From: Hydractinia symbiolongicarpus
Taxonomy: Eukaryota; Cnidaria; Hydrozoa; Anthoathecata; Hydractiniidae
Assembly (NCBI RefSeq): GCF_029227915.1
Contig: NC_079878.1
Span: forward strand, 930,001-994,000
Direction of reading: 5' to 3'
DNA: 64,000 nucleotides
Shown here in pieces: positions 50,401 to 58,831 of this stretch (its first letter is position 1; every line of letters begins with the position of its first letter). Both the position numbers and the translations under genes were made by a program. The notes under the pieces were generated by a model. That model did not search any database, had not been told where the DNA came from, and saw only the letters and a program-made list of their open reading frames with translations.

Positions 50401-51806
50401 TCACCAAGTTCCATTGGCGGGGTTTAACCCGTTAGGGGGTAAAAGATGCACTGCAGATGTTTCAGAAGCGCTATGTCACTTAACCATAGAATGTGCCATA
50501 GATAGAACACTGTGTAATTTAAGCAAGTTTGTTTGAATCTAGATGTGTAGGCAACTTGACTACTACTTGTGATTTAGAAACGGATTTTTTAGTTCCGTAC
50601 AGACTTCCAATTTTCCAGTTGACTGTGTATATATTTATTTCTACTGCTTATTTTCTTAGAGAGTCTGTCATCAAAAGCCAACTCGAAGAGGACACGTTTA
50701 AACACCGTGATTGAGCATTCTAATGGTTACGAGACAAAAATTTCACCATCGTCGGCTACTGATCAAAGCGGAAGAAGAAGGTCGACGAGGCTTGCACGTA
50801 AACCATACAGTAGAGAGATGCCTTCCAGTTCTTCTGATGACGAGGTGAGTGAGACCTTAAGTGAGACCGAAAGAAGAGGGAGAGATACAATTTGTAAAAA
50901 TAAGTCCGCATAGTATATCATAAAATTGGAGTTCGTTAAAATAACTATCGCACGGAAGCTCATGGAAACCTTAGTACAAAAACATTTGTTCGCAAAGCGT
51001 TTCTTGATATCTCACAAAATAAATCTATAACAATAAAAAATAAATAAAAAAATTACTTGGGATCCAAATAAATCCTTTAAAACAAAATATTTTCCTATTA
51101 AATCGCAAAAATAAATCCAGAAAAAAGTTTATTTAGCATTAATCTATTTAAGATATGGTTGCAACCTTGTTTATTTGACGCCATAAAAAACATAAAAACG
51201 AGGTTGTTTAATCATGCTTTTATTATCTTGCATAGGTTCTGCAGAAGCAACTTTCGGGTTCAACCACTTCTCACCCTACGAAAGAAAATCCAGCACATGC
51301 TCGTGTTACTCGTGCACGTGACAAAGAAACGACACCATTGTCCCCCAAAAAGACAAATATTACAGATTTAAACTCTTCTCTAACGGTACCGAAAAAGCCT
51401 CATCGGGATCTTGGTATGCCGACAAGAATAGTTGGTAATAAAAACGTACAACAAGGTAAGAGTTTGTTCATTTTCTTCTCTGTCTGTTTGCTTGTCGGTC
51501 GGACGGTCGGTCGGTCGGTCGGTGGTGACACGAGACTTTGTTTATAAGTTCTGGCCGCCTTTGATCCTTTGAAAGGGTGACTAAATACCCAGTATAAAAG
51601 ATTTGACAAAATTCTCCTAAAGTCCTAATTAAGTTTTGTCCTTTATTCTAACATATCATTTTTAAATAGGCCCCTGCAGAGCGACGCGTTTAAATTCGAC
51701 TCGTAACGCAGATGCTGAAGTTACGAGCAAACATTCCGTAAAAGCTCGTCCGCCGTTACGGAGTGATGGTAACAGCGAACAGGAAGAAAAATGCAATATG
51801 CAGTAG
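35420..51806 (+). CDS. CENPF: CENP-F (mitosin) orthologue
   Basis: Eleven coding exons: 35420-35674, 36146-36323, 37652-37731, 37838-38239, 39004-39158, 39421-40951, 41683-48366, 48605-49622, 50660-50844, 51236-51455, 51670-51806. They total 10845 nt, 3614 residues plus stop (human about 3100-3200). The N-terminus MSWAQDEWKNNLP...ALLKI and FQVESLEAAFENQKKK match the conserved CENP-F N-terminus closely. The centre, mostly one 6.7-kb exon, is unbroken Glu/Lys-rich coiled coil. The C-terminal tail is basic and Ser-rich with two R-x-TRL blocks (RRSTRLARK, CRATRLNSTR) where vertebrate CENP-F has a similar TSPRLAAQK. The last residues are EEKCNMQ, a CaaX box; vertebrate CENP-F is likewise farnesylated at a C-terminal CxxQ. 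Known roles are outer kinetochore, nuclear envelope dynein recruitment and microtubule binding. The first ATG lies 8 nt after a splice acceptor, so the 5' UTR is split. Confidence 0.93.
36964..37358 (-). mobile_element. RTE-like LINE 3' fragment in CENP-F intron
   Basis: On the minus strand one frame (37358-37032) reads FCYLGDMLGSEKG, then RIGSAGKKFRELLPLL, KGRLFETCVRSVMLYSSKTW and NQEDLDRLLEE. This is the typical C-terminus of a non-LTR reverse transcriptase. It is followed by a conserved 3' end containing CCATGCTAGCATGG (about 37004-37017) and a (GAT)n tail (complement of CATCATCATCATCAT at about 36965-36979). It is 5'-truncated and lies antisense in the intron between exons 36146-36323 and 37652-37731. 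Confidence 0.85.
51494..51523. repeat. (GGTC)n microsatellite
   Basis: GTCGGTCGGACGGTCGGTCG-type run in the last CENP-F intron. Confidence 0.95.
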
Positions 51807-54000
51807 TGTTTTATTTATTTTTTATGTAAATATTTATCATTTTAACGAAATTGTTACGCACATGATTTTGTTGGAAACCCTCAATTCCAGCCTCCCCTAA
51901 TTATTTTACATCGGTAATAGCACGGAAACGAGGCTGATTTTCTGTATGTTTGAAATGTTTATAATATGTGTGATTAGTATCAACTTCGTATCCACTGCTT
52001 ACATAGTGGATAATTCAACTGTATATGTACGCTCTGGTACAGGCGAGAAAAAGAATGTATCCAGAATGAAATGAAATTTCCAGAATTAAACATTTTATAT
52101 TTTAATTATTTTGTCGTATTTTTGTCGTACCGGTGTTTTCTGGCTCGTGTCACCCCAAAATATTGAAAAGCTGACAGATGGAAATGAGACTCACGCGGAT
52201 GGAATTAAACTAAGATCAAGCTAAAGACATAAAAAAAAAACATTTTTTCTTTTCTCTGCATCAGCAATTTAAAGAAGCTCTTGCCAAAGTTACTGCGAGA
52301 TTTGGCATCACATAGGGCGACCTTTACCTTGAATTACTTAAGAAATCCATTTCCTGCTAAATAAGTTAATCTACGGCTTGTTGAATTTTGCCTTAAGTGT
52401 ATTCGAAGTTTTGTTATTATTCGTTTATAAATATTTGTTTTGTTGCGTTTTATTGCAAGAAAACAATGGTCCCAATAACCTTACATTAGATACACGAGAG
52501 TGGTAAAAACACGATTGATAGAAAATGACAATTTCCGCACGGGCTTCAAATTTATGTGTCTGTTATGAGTAGACAATTTTTTTAGGCGAACTATCCTGGG
52601 AACGAAGGTAGTAATCACATAGAATACCAACCACCTTAGGAAAAAACATGCGATTTTGTGTGAGTTGCCAAAAATCGCAAAAAAATTTATTCCGCAAAAT
52701 TTTTAGGTTTCAATCGCAAAAATTTATTCCGCAAAATTTATAATTTTCTACGTAAAAAATAACATGTTTGTATATTCTTCATGTTTCAATGCTACAAAAC
52801 TGAGAATAGAACAGTTTTCTATCAATTTTATCACATTCGATGACACGAGGAGCTTCTTTACAAGAAGACTGTACTCTTTCTTTTCTCTTTTCGTCTCACA
52901 CCTTGCTCGGGACTTCATAGTTTTTGGCCGTCAACCAAAAGGAAGTTAATAATTATACTACTACACAATAGTGATGACAAGAACGCAGAGTTGACGAAGA
53001 ACAAATTAACAGCATATTCAAAATACATTCATTGATGACTTTTAAAAGCTATTTTTTTGATAAGCATACGAGTAAATTGGGCTAGAGGACAATACGATAA
53101 GATTTTGCCCATTTAAGCTTGAAATTATGCCTAATTTTAAGACTTATTTGGATATATGATATTGCGTTTAATATGAGCGCCTTGGTTTCAGGCTATTTTT
53201 TAGACAGAGTTTCTTTGTGTAACAGTGTTTCTTTGTGTAACAGTATTTCTTATTTAATTTCGGAAGAAATAAAAGTAAGGGACAGACTTGGAAATATGCT
53301 AATTGTATGCTCATTTTTTTAAGAACATGAGTTTAAGTATGCTTTAAAGCTGGTTCACCCTTGTGACATAAGCGCGAACGCAAGAAAAAGAAAGTTAACA
53401 CCTTCCACGCAAGCAAAGGCTTGAAGCAAGATATCGAAAATTTTTGTCTTGCGTTTGCATTCACGTTTGCAGTGTGTGAACTAGAAAACGCAAGTGAACG
53501 CAGACGCATCAACAAACGCAAAAATATTCTCAATGATAAATTTAAAAAACAGAATTTGAAGTCAGAGATATTAAAAAAGTACTGGGAACGGAATTTTTCG
53601 AAGAAAAGCTGTGTGGAAGAAAAATTATTTTTAAAAATTCGTTTTGTAAGGATAAAAGGTATAAGAACGTAATTAAAGTGGCTTTGTGCTGATTACGATC
53701 GTCGTTTCTTAAGTATAAAAAACTAATAAAAAAAAATCGATTTTTTGATAAAATCAAGGTATACCGTCACCTCAATGCAACACGTGCACAAGAAACGACA
53801 CAGATGTTGCGCAAAACGGTTTATCCATAAAATAAATACGGTACAACAATATTGTTCCGTTTTTGACAAAACTAAATATATTTGTAAAAGCTAAACGCAA
53901 ACGTGGACGCTGATTATCTCCACTTGCACAATTTAAAAGACATTTGAATTCTTGGGTTTAGAATGAGGACGAACAACTACAGAATTTTGGCGTTAATTAG
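51807..54000. other. Convergent intergenic region, CENP-F to RPS26
   Basis: The 3' UTR of CENP-F starts here; the RPS26 3' end lies at the far edge on the other strand. A near-duplicate AATCGCAAAAA...TTTATTCCGCAAAATTT occurs twice (52673-52741, period about 39). A segment at 53345-53535 is rich in AACGCAA and has GGTTCAC near its start and GTGTGAAC near its middle, perhaps a foldback remnant. No gene is recognised. Confidence 0.5.
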
Positions 54001-54006
54001 TTTATT
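54001..54006 (-). terminator. RPS26 poly(A) signal
   Basis: AATAAA on the minus strand (TTTATT on plus) starts 9 nt after the RPS26 stop codon, implying a very short 3' UTR, as is usual for ribosomal protein genes. Confidence 0.7.
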
Positions 54007-54014
54007 TCAACTAG

Positions 54015-57000
54015 CTACGTTCTTTGTGGGGCTACAAAAGGTCTCTGTTGCGCTCCACCAAATGGTCTCTGTTGGGCTCCGCCAAATGGTCTAGGTGGTG
54101 CACCAGGCGCTCCAGGTGTCTGTCCTGGACGTTGCTGTCTGTTGTCATCACGCTGAAAAAAGAAAAATGTTGTTTATGTTTGCTGTTTCTGACTAACTTC
54201 AACAAAAAAAATTGTAGCCAATACACAACGATTCGTTAATATTTACCCTCATTCCGAATCTTGGCGGTGGAGTACGGATTTTTCTGTCTTCTCGAGATCT
54301 GTTACGCACAACCTTCGAATGGATAGCACAACTCACACAGTAGCTCAATTTTGCATACAGTTTAGGAAGTTGGTAACCTATAAACAAACAGAACTAACAT
54401 TACAAGTGACGAAGATGTATTTACAGACAACTAACATTCACGACAGGATGACATGATGTTGCAGACAAAAAGAATAAAAATGAAATTCAAGATGAAGAAT
54501 CTGCAGGTGTGCAATCTTACAGGTGTGTACACCATTATTTAGTCATGGCACTCAATAAAGGTGTGTGAGTCCACGGTGGAGAATGGTGATTAATTTAGCA
54601 TCGTTTATTAATCACTGCATATAAATAATGCACAATTACTCAAACAGTGCAGATTCAATATAACTAGTTTTCCTTATACAGCCGAAGGATTTCAGTAAAA
54701 AAAGGTTGACGGATTGGATTACCTAACTTATCCACTGTAAATTTGCAGTATGTATTTACCTTGTTTTGAGAAGCTAAACAATGTTTAGGGCAAAGTGAAA
54801 AAATCAATTGTTTATAAAAAAAAGTAAGAAATTTGTACGCCCAAAAATGGAATATGCGGAATAAACTTTTGCGGATAGAGACCTCAAAAGAGATATTGCA
54901 GAATAAATTTTTGTGGATGCAAGAAATTTGGTAAATCGAAAGTCAGGAAAAACCTAATTACTATCTCGCCTGCGAGGAGTATTTAAATACAGCTGTCCGT
55001 CCTAAAATGGAAATTTTTGGCTCTCTGAGCACCGACACGGGAGTAGTCGTGTGTTCGAATCTTATCTTGGTAACTATTTTTACTTTTTTTTTTCTTTTTA
55101 CTATCTCGCCTGCGAGGATAGGTTTCCAACTCGTAACCAACTAAATGTCCCAAATGGTCAATTGCAAAAAGGTATGCTGAACATAATAGTGACATCATAA
55201 TTTTGATTTTTGTCACCTAAATGTCATTTTAGGCCAAAATTGGTCTGAAATTAAAACTACTTTATTTTCGACAAAATTTGGCACAGATAACAAAAAAGTA
55301 TGCTAACATGATGGTGACATCAAAATTTTAATTCTTTGTCACCTAAATGCCGTTTAAGACCATAAACGTTTCAATCGCGCGACTTTTAACCATTAGCAGA
55401 AATTGTAGAATTGGGTCGCATTGTGGATGTTTCATAGTTGTGCATTTTTAATAGCGAGATAGTTTATGCAGCGCCTGCATCTTGTTTAGTATGAAAAACA
55501 TCTGTCTAATTTTAATTAAAAAATCAAATATTTTTATTTGGTCAGTAACAGATCAGTAAGGTTAGAAAACATGTGTTCACCAATTTTTAGAATATATCAG
55601 GGTTAAAAGAACTACGTCACGAAACATGATCCATGGTCCGAAACAAGACCACTGGAAATGCATACTTATTACTAAACACAAGCAAATTGGCTATGAAGGT
55701 GAATTTTGCATGAACTATTTTCTTTGATAACTAGTATCATCATGTCATTAAACAAAACCCAACTCCCTTAACTAGGCTAGAGTAAACATTATATCAATGC
55801 TTTACAACCCTGTCATGATTTTAAATGTACACTATTTTTTAGTCATGGTAACTCAATTTAGAATGCACATGAGTCCACGGTGGAGAACAGTGATTTATTT
55901 AGCAATGTTTATTAAATTTTACATATAAATAACGTAAAACAACTCAAACAGTGCAAACTTATTTAAAATTTGTTGTTTCTTGACCATCTAAACGATACTT
56001 CAATGGTAAAGTTAAGTAGGTAACATGTCAGGGGACCCTTTCCAGTCATCAGGTAAACTAATTACACAGGAGTGTATTGGTTTAATTGTTTTTCCACATG
56101 GTTTTTATTTTTCACAAAAAAATTTATTTACTGCGTGTTTACTATGTAAAACATGAAATGAAAGATTGCGTATATCCAAGTTCAACAACTTCTCATAGTC
56201 GCAGTTCAATGACGTTTTAATAAAAAAACACTATACTCCCTTGTAATGTACTGTGTACTCTCTTCGCTAAAACAATTTTAATTTTAAGAGAAAATAATAG
56301 CTTTTATTAAAAGGACTAAAATGTAACACATAGTCCTGGGGGGAAGAGATGGTTGTCACTATAAGCATTTCAGTCAGGAATTAATTCTGACTTTTGGTGA
56401 TCAATGTAGCTGTTTTCGGCAATGTCTCTTTAATAATAACCGTCGTCTGTCTGCCTGTGTGTCCACGAAAGCCGCGGCCCGTAACGGGAACACAACACAT
56501 ATTTTTGTTCACTTTGTTGCAACGGGTAAATTTAAAGGACTGGCGACCCCGTGGACCTTTTCCACGGGCTAATGACTAGTCTATATTATAATACCTGTAT
56601 ATGTCTCTCTGTCTGTCACGCAAAATGGTAGCTTAGCTGCACAAGTACGCACAGTATAAAAAGGACTGGCGAACCTGACGACTAGTTTATTTAATTTTCA
56701 GTTGGTTTCAATACAGTACCAACAAATGTAAACTCGACTATTTTACTACGACAATATATTTATTGAATGTACACTATTTTTTAGTCATGGTAACTCAATT
56801 AAAAATGCACCTGAGCCCACGGTGGAGAATAGTTAGTTCTTTAGCATCATTTTAAGACCTTGTTTTATGCAATAAAACAAACTCATTATTAAAACAATGC
56901 TGCATAACAAGAATTAAAAAATGTTGAATATCTTACTTTCATAAACGCTGGCCTCACTTAAATCTCGCACAGCAGCTGCTTCAACAATATTTCTTATAAC

Positions 57001-58405
57001 AAATTTTTTGATGGCCTTATCCTTGGGGACACATCGGGCACAGTTTGTGCATCGGACATATCGGACGTGTCCACGGCCACTTTTGTTCCGTCCACCATTC
57101 CTTCGCTTTTGTGTCTAAAAAAAGAAAATAATGAGAAATTGTCTTTGAACAATTTTAGGGTGACTTACAAATTGAAAAATACATGCTGAACGCCAATTCC
57201 ATGTTTAGATAACACAATGATTGCAAGAACCTTTTAACTTGTTGTTAAAAACCCTTGCTAAACTTGCGTTTAACTGAAACAAGTCAGTCAGGCCTGAAAA
57301 TTTGGCAGAAACGATCGTTTTGTTTTTGCAACATTTCTGCGAATCAATAAAGCTGGTAAGGATAAATCGTTTCCCTTGGAGAATATTTAAATTATAATCA
57401 TTTTATATTATAATATATATTATATATTTATATTATAATATTTTACTATAGAGTAGGTCTTGTCACTGACCAGGGGGATTATGAAATGGATCTCCACTTA
57501 TCCACAAGGTCCACTTGGAAGAAACGAAAAATGTTTTGATTGTTTCCGTCAGCTTCAAATCGCGGTAATGATGGATCGTTTCCCTAGAATCCATAAATTT
57601 TAAGGCCTGTCATTTATGGTAAAGTGTCTTGGTAAACTACAGTGCCTTTTTTGTGGTGCCGTAGATTAGTGGTTATAGCTGTCGTGCTCTGTGTGGGAGA
57701 CCGGATTTTCTGGGCCCTGTAAACTTGCCATGAGTACCCTAAAGAAATTAATTTTTACGGGAATTAATTTTTGCAAGTCTATATTATAATACCCATATAC
57801 ATCTGTCTGTCACGCAAAATCGTAACCGCATTAGCGAGACACGAAATGCAGGTAATAAAGGACAGGCTGAGCCGTGGATTTATCTATTTTTGTCAATTTA
57901 GGGAAAATTAGTTCTCACAAATTTTTTTTCAAATATATCTTGTTTGAATCAAAAAGTTTTTTCCATGTTTTTTCCGTCTTATAGCCAAAAGTGAGTCAGT
58001 CGGAGGACGCGAAATAACATATTTTTGATGGCGACCTAACATATATGGCACTTTCCGGCAAGTTGGCAGCCTCTTCCCAACTGATATTGCACAGGAAGAA
58101 CTGACACCAATCAAATCCTGTTTAATTTTAAGACACTGTAGTTTGATTAAATGACAAGTGCAGGTAAGGTAGAAGATGCCGTTTAAATGACACAGTAACT
58201 GCCAGAATGAAGTTTTTAATCACGCAAGGAATTTCTTCTATCCAGGATAAAAAGGTACTGGCTACATTTCTTTAGTTTCTAGCTCGCTAAATTGGCAAAT
58301 ACATATCTAATTCTCAGTATGAACAAATTTTGTAATAAAAATTTTCTGTCACGTTAATAAAGCTTGTATAACTCTAAATAAACGATCAGTTTGCACTCTT
58401 ACCAT
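54015..58405 (-). CDS. RPS26: Ribosomal protein eS26 with extended C-terminus
   Basis: Minus-strand exons: 58405-58403 (only the ATG), 57114-56937, 54377-54247, 54152-54015; 450 nt, 149 residues. The body matches eS26 throughout: KRRNGGR...[63 protein letters not shown] and VVRNRSRED...RTPPPRF. The two CxxC pairs that bind zinc are present. eS26 sits at the mRNA exit of the 40S subunit. Human eS26 is 115 residues; here the last exon adds about 46 residues, rich in Gly, Pro and Gln, with RPFGGAQQ occurring twice and then RPFVAPQ. Exon 1 ends exactly at the ATG. Intron 2 (56936-54378) contains three H/ACA snoRNAs in the same orientation. Confidence 0.95.
54523..54652 (-). ncRNA. H/ACA snoRNA, copy 1 (RPS26 intron 2)
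   Basis: Read on the minus strand: a 5' hairpin closed by GCACTGTTT / AAACGATGC with an apical TGCAT...ATGCA, then box H AAATTA, then a 3' hairpin closed by CACCATT / AATGGTG, then ACA three bases before the end (ACA at 54528-54526). The pocket strands in the 3' hairpin are CTCCAC and ACTAA, with upper stem CGTGG/CCATG. The upper stem base lies 15 nt before ACA. The sense strand matches the host gene. The pocket fits 18S UUAGU-UG-GUGGAG. Confidence 0.8.
55013..55078 (+). mobile_element. Possible tRNA-like SINE head
   Basis: CTCTGAGCACCGACACGGGA then GTGTGTTCGAATCTTA, a good B-box match, followed by a T-rich run. The A-box is poor. It lies between two copies of ACTATCTCGCCTGCGAGGA (about 54962 and 55099). 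Confidence 0.3.
55130..55400. repeat. Dispersed tandem repeat, about 126-bp unit
   Basis: Two units (GTATGCT at 55172 and 55298) with GGTGACATCA, TTTTTGTCACCTAAATGTC and ACAAAATTTGGCACAG. The same family forms a longer array at 61060-61475 in the prohibitin intron. Nearby GCGAGATAGT (about 55455) pairs with ACTATCTCGC (about 55099), perhaps terminal inverted repeats of the carrier element. Confidence 0.75.
55823..55954 (-). ncRNA. H/ACA snoRNA, copy 2 (RPS26 intron 2)
   Basis: Same architecture as copy 1: a 5' hairpin with an apical stem GTAAAA-type pairing that differs in sequence from copy 1 yet still pairs, box H AAATAA, a 3' hairpin closed by CACTGTT / AATAGTG (imperfect), and ACA at 55828-55826 followed by three bases. 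The guide strands CTCCAC and ACTAA and the upper stem CGTGG/CCATG then ACTCA/TGAGT are unchanged. Confidence 0.8.
56423..56579 (+). mobile_element. Non-autonomous Helitron-like 3' end
   Basis: It ends with a perfect 8-bp hairpin CCCGTGGA...TCCACGGG (56548-56568), then CTAATGA and CTAG (56576-56579). This is the arrangement of Helitron 3' termini (hairpin then CTRR). The 5' end is probably near TCTCTTTAATAATAACCG at about 56423. No Rep/helicase ORF is present. Confidence 0.6.
56580..56685 (+). mobile_element. Short Helitron-like element TC...CTAG
   Basis: It starts TCTATATTATAATACC immediately after the CTAG of the preceding element and ends in ...GACGACTAG at 56685. The same 5' sequence recurs at 57779 (TCTATATTATAATACCCATA ... 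CTGTCTGTCACGCAAAAT). The repeated start words show that it is a family. Confidence 0.6.
56765..56900 (-). ncRNA. H/ACA snoRNA, copy 3 (RPS26 intron 2)
   Basis: The 5' hairpin is closed by GCATTGTTTTAA / TTAAAATGATGC (12 pairs, two of them G-U, which form only on the minus strand). The apical stem is TTGTTTTA...TAAAACAA. Box H AAAGAA follows, then a 3' hairpin closed by ACTATT/AATAGT, upper stem CGTGG/CCATG then GCTCA/TGAGT (one G-U), ACA at 56770-56768 and three more bases. Guide strands are CTCCAC and ACTAA. It lies 36 nt inside the intron from the splice donor of the 57114-56937 exon. Confidence 0.85.
57650..57778 (+). mobile_element. tRNA-derived SINE-like sequence
   Basis: GTAGATTAGTGGTTATAGC is a good tRNA A-box region, followed by CGTGCTCT and GTGGGAGACCGG, where the B-box would follow but is decayed. 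It lies in RPS26 intron 1, directly before the Helitron-like start at 57779. Confidence 0.45.
57779..57875 (+). mobile_element. Helitron-like 5' end fragment
   Basis: TCTATATTATAATACCCATA followed by CTGTCTGTCACGCAAAATCG matches the start of the element at 56580. The 3' end was not located. Confidence 0.45.
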
Positions 58406-58831
58406 GCTTGCCACCGAAGGTACATATATAAAAGAGAGATATCCGAAAGAGAACGTTCCGAAGCATGGGCCCGACATTATTTGCAGCCGTGTTTGGCAAT
58501 AAGCTGAAAACTACAGGAGATGGGCGTCCGTTGTTAAAATTCATGTAGAAATTTATGCATCCCAGTAAAATTATTGCTACATGTATAAATATAAAACAAA
58601 ATAATTACTAAAAGGCAAATTAATTACATAGAAAACACTTAACTGTTTTTAAATTCTCTATTATTTAATTAAGTCTTTTTTTTGCCCCCCCCGTCTTAGA
58701 TTTTACATTGGTTTTGTGAGCTGGAAAAGCGAGGCAAATTTGTGCGTTTGAAAGATAGCTTCCCAACCTGATGTAACTTTCCAATGTGAGCACAAGGTCT
58801 AAATGCTAAAGCTCAACTCCAAACAGCAAGT
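58406..58831. promoter_or_regulatory. Divergent promoter, RPS26 (-) / prohibitin (+)
   Basis: Only 426 bp separate the two start codons, so both 5' UTRs and both promoters share this interval. On the RPS26 side, pyrimidine-rich stretches (TTCTCTTTC, TCTCTCTTTT on the minus strand) could supply a 5' TOP start. A C-rich block lies near 58686-58695. No clear TATA box was assigned on the prohibitin side. Confidence 0.7.

Noticed and set aside
54523-56900. The three repeats in RPS26 intron 2 as plus-strand RNAs or simple dispersed repeats
   Set aside because: On the plus strand several stem pairs become A-C mismatches and no ANANNA box is consistent. On the minus strand G-U pairs, box H and ACA all fit.
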